Both the position numbers and the translations under genes were made by a program. Below, piece after piece: positions 49,206 to 57,187 of a stretch of 64,000 bases of DNA. A model generated the notes under the pieces. It was given only the letters and a program-made list of their open reading frames with translations, had not been told where the DNA came from and did no database searches. Position 1 is the first letter of the stretch. The number at the start of each line of letters is the position of its first letter. The DNA comes from JBAZGG01 sp041653015 (GTDB lineage Bacteria > Bacillota_I > Bacilli_A > RFN20 > CAG-826), in contig JBAZGG010000003.1 of assembly GCA_041653015.1 (NCBI GenBank), positions 1-64,000 of the forward strand. Direction: 5' to 3'.

Positions 49206-50513
49206 TCAGACTCTTTCTCTCAAAACAAGATCGATTGGTGTTCCATCGAAATCAAAGGTATCGCGCAAACGATTTTCGATATATCTAAGATAGGAAAAAT
49301 GAGCGAATTTTGGTTTGTTCACAAACAATACAATCGTAGGTGGTTCTATAGAAACTTGATTCGCGAAATATATCTTTAAGCGCCCACCATTAAAATCAGG
49401 TGTCGGATTAATAACTTGAGCATCTTGTATGATTTCATTCAGAACTGACGTCAAAACACGCGTTTGATAAGCAGCTGAAACGTGGTTTATTGCATCAAAA
49501 ACAGTTTTTATTCGCGATTTATTTTTTGCTGAAATATAAATGACTGGAGCATATTCAAGAAATTTGACGTTGTCACGAATATTTTTCGTGAAATCGCTCA
49601 TCGCTTTTTCATCTTTTTTCACCAAATCCCACTTATTAACCACAACGATAATTGCCTTTTTTAAATCAACAGCGTATCCGACAACATGTTTGTCTTGCTC
49701 AGTCATTCCTTTTGTAGCGTCGATGACTAAAAGACAAATCTTTGCGCGATCAATAGCAGATAAGGCTCTCAAAGCGCTATATTTATCAATCGATTCAAAT
49801 ATCTGCCCGCGTTTTTTCAAGCCAGCTGTATCGATAGCAACATATGAGATGCTATCTTTTACAAACTGCGTGTCAATAGCATCGCGCGTTGTTCCTTCCA
49901 TTTCGGACACGATAACTCGTTCATCGTTGAGCATAGCATTTACTAGCGAAGACTTTCCGACGTTAGGTCGGCCAATCACTGCAAAACAAATCGAATTTTC
50001 GTACACAACCTCACTTTTTTGCGGTAATAGTTTTATAATTTTATCAAGAATGTCACCAATTCCAATGCCGTGGGCACCGCTGACAGGAATGGGCTCGCCC
50101 AATCCCAATGAGAAAAAATCGTTAATATTCGATAGATCATTCGTATTATCGATTTTGTTTACAGCGAGAATGGCTGGTTTTTGAGCTTTGTAAAGAATCT
50201 TTGCGACCAAGCGATCATCTTTTGTCACACCGATTTTTCCGTCAACAATGAATAATATTACATCGGCTTCTTTTATGGCGATCTCCGCTTGCATTCTGAT
50301 CTGTTCTTGAAACGGGCGATTGGCTAGTTCGATACCGCCTGTATCAACAATAGAAAACTCGTGGGTCAGCCATTCAGCTTTAGCATAAATCCTGTCTCTT
50401 GTTATTCCTGGTTCATCATCGATGATCGATGTTCGTTTGCCAACGATACGATTAAAAATCGTTGATTTACCAACGTTCGGACTTCCCACAATCGCCAAAG
50501 TCCCATATAACAT
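49206..50513 (-). CDS. der: GTPase Der (EngA)
   Basis: Double-GTPase ribosome assembly factor of 435 aa for the 50S subunit. The first G domain has GSPNVGKSTIFNRIVG at 10-25, DTGGIE near 57 and NKID near 118. The second G domain has GRPNVGKSSLVNAML near 183-197, DTAGLKKRGQ near 230-239 and NKWD near 293. The C-terminal KH-like domain covers about 350-435. It is in a cmk-der-gpsA operon. Confidence 0.97.
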   Translation of the reverse strand: MLYGTLAIVGSPNVGKSTIFNRIVGKRTSIIDDEPGITRDRIYAKAEWLTHEFSIVDTGGIELANRPFQEQIRMQAEIAIKEADVILFIVDGKIGVTKDDRLVAKILYKAQKPAILAVNKIDNTNDLSNINDFFSLGLGEPIPVSGAHGIGIGDILDKIIKLLPQKSEVVYENSICFAVIGRPNVGKSSLVNAMLNDERVIVSEMEGTTRDAIDTQFVKDSISYVAIDTAGLKKRGQIFESIDKYSALRALSAIDRAKICLLVIDATKGMTEQDKHVVGYAVDLKKAIIVVVNKWDLVKKDEKAMSDFTKNIRDNVKFLEYAPVIYISAKNKSRIKTVFDAINHVSAAYQTRVLTSVLNEIIQDAQVINPTPDFNGGRLKIYFANQVSIEPPTIVLFVNKPKFAHFSYLRYIENRLRDTFDFDGTPIDLVLRERV

Positions 50514-50515
50514 GA

Positions 50516-51190
50516 TTATTTAGCCTCTTGCGTTTTTCTTTTAATAATCTCTTCAACAGCATCAGCTACTTCGTTAATACTCATAAATGAAGTATCTAAC
50601 AGAACAGAATCTGGAGCCGGTTTCAAAGGAGCAAACTCACGATTTGAATCAATATAATCGCGTTTCCTCACTTCTTCCTCAATCTCTTTAAGAGTGCACA
50701 CAATACCTTTTGATAAATTCTCTTCATATCTTCTTACGGCCCGTGTTTCAACACTGGCAATTTGATAAATTTTAACCTCGGCATTCGGAAGAACATAAGT
50801 TCCAATATCTCTTCCATCCATAACCACCGAAGTATTGATCGCCATCCTTCTCTGCTCATCAACCAAAAACAAACGAATAGGTTTGTACGAGGCAATATAG
50901 CTAACGTTTTGCGAAACGATTGGCTCACGAATTATGCCGGTAACATCTTCACCATTGCATAAAACAATGCCGTTTGGTTTTAACTCAATTTTTATTTTTG
51001 GAATTAATTTGCAGCATGCATCTTCATCTTTGGGGTCAATTTTATTTTTGATGACAAAATATGTAAAAGCTCGATACATAGCGCCGGTATCAATATACGT
51101 AAAATTAAGTCTCTTGGCGACTATCTTTGCAATTGTCGATTTTCCCGCAGCAGCAGGGCCATCGATTGCGATGCTAATTTTTTTTGCCAT
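50516..51190 (-). CDS. cmk: Cytidylate kinase
   Basis: Phosphorylates CMP and dCMP. The P-loop is IDGPAAAGKSTIAKIVA near 8-24, and YIDTGAMYRAFTYF near 33-46 forms the nucleotide site. VMDGRDIGTYVLP near 121-133 and RKRDYIDSNREFAPLKPAPDSVLLDTS near 175-201 are typical. Length is 224 aa. It lies two bases from both neighbours, linking the small tail-anchored protein gene and der. Confidence 0.95.
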   Translation of the reverse strand: MAKKISIAIDGPAAAGKSTIAKIVAKRLNFTYIDTGAMYRAFTYFVIKNKIDPKDEDACCKLIPKIKIELKPNGIVLCNGEDVTGIIREPIVSQNVSYIASYKPIRLFLVDEQRRMAINTSVVMDGRDIGTYVLPNAEVKIYQIASVETRAVRRYEENLSKGIVCTLKEIEEEVRKRDYIDSNREFAPLKPAPDSVLLDTSFMSINEVADAVEEIIKRKTQEAK

Positions 51191-51192
51191 GT

Positions 51193-51480
51193 TTATCTCC
51201 TAAAAACCCAAATTCCAATCAGAATTAATGCGACGATGAGGATTATTACGACCGATATGACGATTATCCGCCAGATAATATCTTGCTTAAATGGTAGCAG
51301 CTTATGTTTTCTGCTGTCATTATCAGCGTATACGTCCATTAAATCTTTGTAAGATATTGAATGATTCTCGTCAGACTGAACTATAATCGTTTTTCTTTTA
51401 CCATGGGTGTCAAATAACTCGTCAGGCATTTTGGCAATTTCCTCACGCAGACTTTTATATTTTTGAAGTCTACTTTCCAT
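51193..51480 (-). CDS. Small tail-anchored membrane protein, 95 aa
   Basis: Unrecognised protein. A charged soluble part of about 68 residues (LQKYKSLREEIAKMPDE, then KRKTIIVQSDENHSISYKDLMDVYAD) precedes one C-terminal membrane helix at about 70-92 (IIVISVVIILIVALILIGIWVF), ending with RR. This is a tail anchor or C-terminal stop, with the soluble part likely cytosolic. It is the first gene of the cmk-der-gpsA operon. The ATG at 51480 is preferred over the in-frame TTG at 51483. Confidence 0.7.
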   Translation of the reverse strand: MESRLQKYKSLREEIAKMPDELFDTHGKRKTIIVQSDENHSISYKDLMDVYADNDSRKHKLLPFKQDIIWRIIVISVVIILIVALILIGIWVFRR

Positions 51481-51621
51481 CAAGAAAAAAATTATCCCTT
51501 ACATTGTATTATTCTAATCTAAATTAGAAGAGTTTTGTAGCAAAAGAAATAAAAAAGTCAAAATGTTGCAAAATGAAATAATCTACAATATACTTTTTAA
51601 TGCAAGAAGGAGATGAACATT

Positions 51622-51801
51622 ATGGCTAAAAAAGCAAAAGTGAATAAAGACGCCTGTATCAGCTGTGGTCTCTGTGTCGGATCGCATCCAGAAGCATTTG
51701 ATTTTGATGATGATGGAAAAGCGAAAGTGATCGCGGACGATTTAGACGCTATCGACGCAGCTATTGCAGATTGTCCAGTCGGTGCAATCGAAAAGATATA
51801 A
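51622..51801 (+). CDS. fer: Ferredoxin, single 4Fe-4S
   Basis: Ferredoxin of 59 aa. The cluster ligands are the Cys of CISCGLC near 11-17 and the Cys of DCPVGAI near the C-terminus, giving one 4Fe-4S cluster. The region between is acidic (FDFDDDGK), as in Bacillus-type ferredoxins. Start chosen at 51622 with AAGGAG ten bases upstream; the ATG at 51613 is only one base from that site. It is divergent in role but adjacent to a RibU-like gene, an arrangement also seen in Bacillus. Confidence 0.94.
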   Translation: MAKKAKVNKDACISCGLCVGSHPEAFDFDDDGKAKVIADDLDAIDAAIADCPVGAIEKI

Positions 51802-51822
51802 TAAGGCTCAAATACAAATATT

Positions 51823-51847
51823 AAATACCAGTAAATGGTATTTTTTT
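51823..51847 (+). terminator. Terminator after ferredoxin
   Basis: AAATACCA (51823-51830) pairs with TGGTATTT (51836-51843), 5-nt loop, followed by TTTT. Confidence 0.8.
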
Positions 51848-52532
51848 ATTTTCTGTCGATACGGTCAGTTGAATTTGTGTCATTCGAATCAGCGATATCC
51901 TGACTCAAAGACAAATTTCCAATTTGAGCAAAGTATTTTCGCATTGGCAAATAGACGAGAATCGTGACGGCTATAACAATCGCATCTTTGATAGCATTAA
52001 AGGGCAGGACAACATATAGTCCATATGTCCATTGGAGATCGGTGACTGATGGATTGATGAGCTGGCAAGCATGAAGTATCGATTCTTGGCTCATGCCAAG
52101 AACAAATAAATAGACAGGAAGCACGACATATATATTGCCTAAGATGGCAACAATCAGTTGAGAAAGAAAACCAACAGATAGTCCAATTGAAAGTCCCGAA
52201 AGATTTTTATACTTTCGATATATGAATGCAGTAGGAAGAATAAAAGCAAGGCTAAAAAACAAATCTGAAATATCACCAACGGTCATCGTTGAAGTAAATG
52301 GCAGTTTAATTATTGTTTTCAAAACTAATATGCCAATCGCCGTATATGGTCCATAGGCAAGACCAGCAATCAGTGCCGGTATTTCATCAAAATGAAATTC
52401 CAAAAATGATGGAAAAATGGGCAATGAAAAGCTTAAAAATGGGATCGTGTACAAAATGATGGCAATTGAACCAAAAATTGCTACACGAACCATGTACTGA
52501 ATGATTGTTTTGCTCGATATCTTTTTTTTCAT
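51846..52532 (-). CDS. ECF transporter S component, RibU-like
   Basis: Integral membrane substrate-binding subunit of an energy-coupling factor transporter, 228 aa, with about six helices. IFPSFLEFHFDEIPALIAGLAYGPYTAIGILVLKTII (about 38-74) matches the RibU pattern (PSFLxFDxxxIPALIAGxxxGP). A charged tail of about 20 residues follows. The likely substrate is riboflavin, inferred from similarity by eye and from the adjacent ferredoxin; another vitamin is possible. The 67-bp upstream gap is too short for an FMN riboswitch. The shared ATPase/T subunits are not in this window. Confidence 0.82.
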   Translation of the reverse strand: MKKKISSKTIIQYMVRVAIFGSIAIILYTIPFLSFSLPIFPSFLEFHFDEIPALIAGLAYGPYTAIGILVLKTIIKLPFTSTMTVGDISDLFFSLAFILPTAFIYRKYKNLSGLSIGLSVGFLSQLIVAILGNIYVVLPVYLFVLGMSQESILHACQLINPSVTDLQWTYGLYVVLPFNAIKDAIVIAVTILVYLPMRKYFAQIGNLSLSQDIADSNDTNSTDRIDRK

Positions 52533-52599
52533 TGAAAACTCCGCTATTAAACCCTGATACTAATTTGCACTTTTTCTAAAAGAGACAGATGGATAAGAA

Positions 52600-53874
52600 C
52601 TATCTTCCAATAGAATAATACTTTTTCATCTTTTTTGTCGCATTGACATCAAAAACATTTCGACCATCCAAGACTACTTTATTATTTAATAAATCAATAT
52701 CCATTTTTTTGATTTCAGGCCATTCCGTAACAACAAAAACGACTTCGGCAGAAGCGACGCACATAGCAGGTGAATCAGCATAAATTATTCTATCTTTAAA
52801 AATTCTTTTGCACGCGTTTTGACCGATAGGATCATATCCGGTGATAATGGCGCCTTCCTTTAACAAAAGATTAATGATATCAATCGATGGAGCCTCTCTC
52901 ATGTCATCAGTTCCTGGTTTAAATGTTAGTCCTAAAACAGCAGTTTTGACACCTTTGAGCGAGCCACAAATTTTCTTTGCTTGGTAAAATAATTTAACTT
53001 TTTGAGAAGCATTGACATCGATTGCGGCCTTAATTGTTTTGGCTTCATATCCATATTCATTTTTAGCCATTGTATAGAGAGCCTTAGTATCTTTTGGGAA
53101 ACAAGATCCCCCGTAACCGATTCCTGCATTTAAAAAGCTACTTCCTATCCTTGGATCATACGACATGCCCTTTTTAACTTCTTCAATGTTCGCCCCAACG
53201 AGTTCGCAAATATTTGCAATATCATTCATGTATGAAATTTTGAGAGCAAGAAAATCATTGCTCGCATACTTAATCATCTCAGCAGAACGGCGATCAGTAA
53301 ACAAAAGAGGCAGACCGAACGAATCGTATACTTTATGCATCACTTGTACTGCATGCTCTGTTTTTGTTCCAATAACAATTCTTTTTGCGTGCAAAGTATC
53401 ATTTATCGCATTACCCTGAGCAAGAAATTCTGGATTGGAAACGATTTCAACTTTAATATTTCGTGGAGCGAGATGTAAAAACATCTCCTCAACGCGATCA
53501 TTAGTTCCGACAGGAACAGTAGATTTTACGACTACCACGACATCTTTTTGGATAGAGGCCCCAATTTGTTCACAAACGCTTTTAACGTAAGTAAAATTAG
53601 CAGTTCCATCAGGATTTTCAGGAGTGCCTACACCAATAAAAATGACATCAGCGTCCTTATATGCAGACTTATAATCGGTGGTAAATGACAATTTTGAGAG
53701 ATTTTTATGCAGCAATTCCTCTAGTTGAGGTTCATAAATTGTCGGAATGCCCTTGCTCAAAGTAGAAATCTTTTCAGCATCGACATCAACACAAACAACA
53801 TTGTGCCCGTTTTCTGCTAAACAAACAGCAGTAACAAGTCCAACGTAACCAGTTCCAGCAACAGAAATTTTCAT
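52600..53874 (-). CDS. ugd: UDP-glucose 6-dehydrogenase
   Basis: Two-step NAD+ oxidation of UDP-glucose to UDP-glucuronate, 424 aa. The Rossmann motif is VAGTGYVGLVTAVCLAENGH near 5-24. VVKSTVPVGTND lies near 114-125. The catalytic Cys is in GYGGSCFPKDTKAL near 254-267. LGLTFKPGTDDMREAPS near 307-323 is also diagnostic. Start at 53874 with GGAGG seven bases upstream; it overlaps the epimerase stop (ATGA). The product would feed the epimerase gene just upstream in the same operon. Confidence 0.95.
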   Translation of the reverse strand: MKISVAGTGYVGLVTAVCLAENGHNVVCVDVDAEKISTLSKGIPTIYEPQLEELLHKNLSKLSFTTDYKSAYKDADVIFIGVGTPENPDGTANFTYVKSVCEQIGASIQKDVVVVVKSTVPVGTNDRVEEMFLHLAPRNIKVEIVSNPEFLAQGNAINDTLHAKRIVIGTKTEHAVQVMHKVYDSFGLPLLFTDRRSAEMIKYASNDFLALKISYMNDIANICELVGANIEEVKKGMSYDPRIGSSFLNAGIGYGGSCFPKDTKALYTMAKNEYGYEAKTIKAAIDVNASQKVKLFYQAKKICGSLKGVKTAVLGLTFKPGTDDMREAPSIDIINLLLKEGAIITGYDPIGQNACKRIFKDRIIYADSPAMCVASAEVVFVVTEWPEIKKMDIDLLNNKVVLDGRNVFDVNATKKMKKYYSIGR

Positions 53875-54830
53875 AAATTCTTCCTCCAATTTATATATTT
53901 GGCAATACCTTCCTCAAAGCTAGTTGAAGGCGAATACCCAAGCATTTTTCTTGCTTTAGCAATATTTGCATACGTTCCGACGACATCGCCTTGTTGCATC
54001 GGGGCAAAAACAATGTTTGCTCTCTTGTTCATAGCTTTTTCAATCGTATGAACCATCTCTAATAATGTGATTGGCGATTCACTGCCTAAATTAATAATCT
54101 CATATACATCATTATTCGTCTCTAAATAATGAATGGATTTACGAATTCCACTAACGATATCATCGATGAATGTGTAATCTCGATATGTTGAACCATCTCC
54201 GTACAAAGTGATTGGCTTATCTGCTTCTATCAAGGAAGCAAACTTATTTATTGCTAAATCAGGTCTTTGCCTCGGTCCATAAACAGTGAAAAAACGCAAA
54301 CAGACAAAATTCATTTTGTAAGTCCTATGAAAAGCATAGCAGAGATATTCACCAGCAATCTTTGTTGTGGCATACGGGCTAATCGGTTTATCAACTCGTT
54401 CATCTTCGCTAAACTTGTGTCGATCTTGGTTGCCATAGACACTGCTGGAGGAAGCGAATACAACGTTTTTAATTCCATATTTTTGAGCGCAGTCTAAAAC
54501 ATTCGCTGTACCTCTTATATTCACTTCTTCGTATAATTTTGGATCAACAATAGATGGTCGAACTCCAGCTTTTGCTGCAATATGAATTACACAATCAATT
54601 TTATGATGAGAAAATATGTCATTTAGTTTTTCTAAGTCTCGGATATCGGCTTCATAAAAAGAATAATTAGGATTTTTAAGATGAGAGCTTATGTTTCTTT
54701 TTTTTATCGAGACATCGTAATAGGGCTCAAAATTATCTATATTGATGACAGTATTGCCATCTTTTATAAGACTATCGGCTAAAGTGCTGCCTATAAATCC
54801 AGCAGCACCAGTAATGAGATAATTCTTCAT
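53871..54830 (-). CDS. UDP-glucuronate 4-epimerase-like NAD-dependent epimerase
   Basis: Extended SDR of 319 aa. Rossmann motif is ITGAAGFIGSTLADSLI near 5-21. The catalytic Ser/Tyr/Lys lie in VFASSSSVYGNQ near 120-131 and SPYATTKIAGEYL near 147-159. FFTVYGPRQRPDLAI near 177-191 is typical of UDP-glucuronate/galacturonate epimerases. Pairing with ugd supports UDP-GlcA to UDP-GalA conversion. No Shine-Dalgarno precedes the ATG at 54830; a good promoter puts the transcript start right at the ATG. The frame opens 12 codons earlier, before that start. Confidence 0.87.
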   Translation of the reverse strand: MKNYLITGAAGFIGSTLADSLIKDGNTVINIDNFEPYYDVSIKKRNISSHLKNPNYSFYEADIRDLEKLNDIFSHHKIDCVIHIAAKAGVRPSIVDPKLYEEVNIRGTANVLDCAQKYGIKNVVFASSSSVYGNQDRHKFSEDERVDKPISPYATTKIAGEYLCYAFHRTYKMNFVCLRFFTVYGPRQRPDLAINKFASLIEADKPITLYGDGSTYRDYTFIDDIVSGIRKSIHYLETNNDVYEIINLGSESPITLLEMVHTIEKAMNKRANIVFAPMQQGDVVGTYANIAKARKMLGYSPSTSFEEGIAKYINWRKNL

Positions 54831-54837
54831 AAAAATG

Positions 54838-54866
54838 ATTATAATGTTATTGCATAACAATAGCAA
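54838..54866 (-). promoter_or_regulatory. Promoter of the epimerase-ugd operon, probably leaderless
   Basis: On the minus strand TTGCTA (54866-54861), 17-bp spacer, TATAAT (54843-54838). The ATG first base is at 54830, seven bases beyond the -10, so the mRNA should begin at or next to the start codon. The spacer region also contains GTTATGCAATAAC, a near-palindrome. Confidence 0.75.
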
Positions 54867-54884
54867 TAAAACAAAAGAGGGCCA

Positions 54885-55724
54885 TTATTCTTTATCCAGC
54901 AAAGCATTTACGAACAAACGTTTATCTTCTTCGTTGGAAAAAGAAAAGGCGACCGAACGTTTCTTAATATTCGCTAATGAATGGTACTTGATACTCAAAG
55001 CATTTTCTTCATCGCTAGCAATGCCAAATGAAGATTTATACCGGCCGACAATCTGTTCGATCTGACGCACCGATAAGTGTTTTGAATAAACTTCACCGAC
55101 GACTTCAAGAACAACACTCTCTGGTAGTGAGGCGATTGCTTTTGCGTGACCGTATGATAATTTACCGACAGAAATGTCACGAATTATTGAGTCTGGTAAA
55201 TTCAACAATCTCATGATATTGGTGATTTGAGACCGTGATTGATGCGTAATATCCGCTAATGTTTGTCGCGTATATTTAAACTGCATGACCAATTCATTAC
55301 AAAGCAAAGCGGTTTCAATAACATTCGGATTTCTTTGATCACGATTATCTGCTAAAAGCATAAGCAGCATTTCTTCATCGTTTAAATTTATAACAACCGC
55401 AGGAACTAATTCCACTTTGCCATATTTGGAAGCAAGAAGTCTTTTTCTTCCTAAAACAAGTTCATAGTGATCTTTTTTAGCTCTCAAAATAAGTGGGCTT
55501 TTTAGGCCAGTTTCTTTAATTGAGTCGGAAATTGCAGAGATTATCGAATCGGAAATTTTTGCTTTTTTTAGATAACTATTATCATCTATAAGTTCCGCTT
55601 TAAAAAGTTTTGCTGAAGCTGTTTGATATTCTTTTTCCATGTCGGAAATAACATCACTTTTTGAAAACTTCTTCACAAGAGAAGATAAGTTGCTCTTTAA
55701 TAATTTTTTATTCTCTTTCTTCAT
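54885..55724 (-). CDS. parB: Chromosome partitioning protein ParB
   Basis: ParB/Spo0J-family protein of 279 aa. The N-terminal ParB/Srx fold holds SPLILRAKKDHYELVLGRKRLLASK near 76-100, where the GxRR box is degenerate (LGRKRL). The HTH region is YTRQTLADITHQSRSQITNIMRLLNLP near 150-176, followed by LSYGHAKAIASLP near 188-200. The C-terminal dimer domain is short. Starts at the ATG at 55724 (a TTG two codons earlier is in frame) and overlaps parA by 17 bases. The degenerate arginine box may alter CTP binding relative to canonical ParB. Confidence 0.88.
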   Translation of the reverse strand: MKKENKKLLKSNLSSLVKKFSKSDVISDMEKEYQTASAKLFKAELIDDNSYLKKAKISDSIISAISDSIKETGLKSPLILRAKKDHYELVLGRKRLLASKYGKVELVPAVVINLNDEEMLLMLLADNRDQRNPNVIETALLCNELVMQFKYTRQTLADITHQSRSQITNIMRLLNLPDSIIRDISVGKLSYGHAKAIASLPESVVLEVVGEVYSKHLSVRQIEQIVGRYKSSFGIASDEENALSIKYHSLANIKKRSVAFSFSNEEDKRLFVNALLDKE

Positions 55725-56484
55725 GTTCAATCACTTCTTTTGCAAGGCTTAGATAGGCCAAAGAACCACTAGATGTTGGACGATAAATGGTTACCGGAAT
55801 TCCTCTTGCTGTTGATTCAGGAAGAGAGATGTTTCGTGGAATGCTTGTTAAAAAAGTGTTCTCTTTGAATAGGCCACGAATCTGTGTGGTCACTTCAGTT
55901 CCAAGACGAGTGCGAGAATCATACATAGTAAAAAGAAAACCTTCGATTTTTAAATAGGGGTTATATTGAGACTGAATGCGGCTAACAGCGGCAAGAATCT
56001 GTGCAACACCTTCCATAGCAAAATACTCACACTGCACAGGAATCAGGACACTGGTAGCAGAAACGAGAGCATTAATATTTAAAAGACCAAGAGAAGGGGG
56101 ACAATCAATAATAATATAGTCAAATGTTTTTTCGAGATGTGATAGCGTTTCTTTCAGAATAAAATAGGGATTCTCTATGCGATTCATAACGCTTGCATCA
56201 AGCGACGCAAGCTTAATGTTGCTGGGAACAATATCTAGATTCTTCATTGCAGTTCGCTTCATGATTTTATTTATATTAGCATCGCCGACAAGAGCATCAT
56301 ATATCCCTTTTTGTAATAGTGAAGAATCGACGCCGACTCCACGAGAGGAATTTCCCTGAGGATCCATATCGATCAACAGAACACGACGAGAAAAATGCGC
56401 TAGAGAACTCGAAAGATTAATTGCAGTCGTTGTTTTGCCAACGCCGCCTTTTTGATTTGCAATCGCAATAATTCTGGTTGTCAT
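55708..56484 (-). CDS. parA: Chromosome partitioning ATPase ParA (Soj)
   Basis: MinD/ParA-family ATPase of 258 aa. The deviant Walker A is KGGVGKTTTAINLSS near 11-25. DMDPQGNSSRGVG near 39-51 and the Walker B IIIDCPPSLGLLN near 125-137 follow. It works with ParB and parS to segregate origins. The order mnmG-rsmG-parA-parB matches the Firmicutes origin region. Confidence 0.96.
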   Translation of the reverse strand: MTTRIIAIANQKGGVGKTTTAINLSSSLAHFSRRVLLIDMDPQGNSSRGVGVDSSLLQKGIYDALVGDANINKIMKRTAMKNLDIVPSNIKLASLDASVMNRIENPYFILKETLSHLEKTFDYIIIDCPPSLGLLNINALVSATSVLIPVQCEYFAMEGVAQILAAVSRIQSQYNPYLKIEGFLFTMYDSRTRLGTEVTTQIRGLFKENTFLTSIPRNISLPESTARGIPVTIYRPTSSGSLAYLSLAKEVIEHEERE

Positions 56485-56485
56485 T

Positions 56486-57187
56486 TTATAATGGTCTCTT
56501 TAATATCATCGCATAAGGACGTGGATATTTCACATCAGTTCCACTTTTTTTCTCAAAAAGAATATTAAACCTAACACTATTTGTTGAAGGCAAAACATTT
56601 TTGAGTATTGATACTACATCACAATTCAATTTTTTAATCGCATTAGAGGCATCGTTGATCTCATCATCGGTTTTTTGAGATTTCATGGCGATAAAAAAAC
56701 CATCAACCCTAACTAATGGAATCGAAATTTCCAGCAAAATATTTAATGGGGCAACAGCGCGAGATATCGCTATGTCAAAGAATCCTCTTTTTTCCTTATA
56801 ATTTTCAGCGCGCTCGTTTACAACAACGACATTTTCGAGTTGAAGTTTGCTGACTACCGCTAAAAGAAATTTCGTTTTCTTACCAATTGGTTCTAGCAAT
56901 ACGAATTTGGAATCAGGAAACAAAATGGCGAGAGGGATTCCAGGAAAGCCGGCGCCCGAACCAATATCAATAATGTTTTTGTGGTGAAAATCTGTCAATA
57001 AAGAAGGAAGGTATGAATCAAAAAGATGCTTCTCGATTATTTCTTCCTCCTTTCTAATAGCAGTAAGGTTAATCATTTCATTCCATTGCAAAAGTAAGTT
57101 GACATAACTCTTTAGACAATCCGTTTGTAAATCACTAAGAATAATATTGTTTTCTCTAAGCGATGAGACCAGTTGTTCATATGTCAT
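56486..57187 (-). CDS. rsmG: 16S rRNA (guanine-527-N7) methyltransferase
   Basis: SAM-dependent methyltransferase of 233 aa that modifies G527 in the 530 loop. SAM motif I is IIDIGSGAGFPGIPLAILFP near 70-89. FVLLEPIGKKTKFL near 95-108 and FDIAISRAVAPLNILLEI near 135-152 are family marks. It overlaps mnmG by four bases (ATGA) and is followed by parA two bases later. Confidence 0.95.
   Translation of the reverse strand: MTYEQLVSSLRENNIILSDLQTDCLKSYVNLLLQWNEMINLTAIRKEEEIIEKHLFDSYLPSLLTDFHHKNIIDIGSGAGFPGIPLAILFPDSKFVLLEPIGKKTKFLLAVVSKLQLENVVVVNERAENYKEKRGFFDIAISRAVAPLNILLEISIPLVRVDGFFIAMKSQKTDDEINDASNAIKKLNCDVVSILKNVLPSTNSVRFNILFEKKSGTDVKYPRPYAMILKRPL

Noticed and set aside
52533..52599. FMN riboswitch before the RibU-like gene
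   Set aside because: Only 67 bp available and none of the conserved RFN strings are present.
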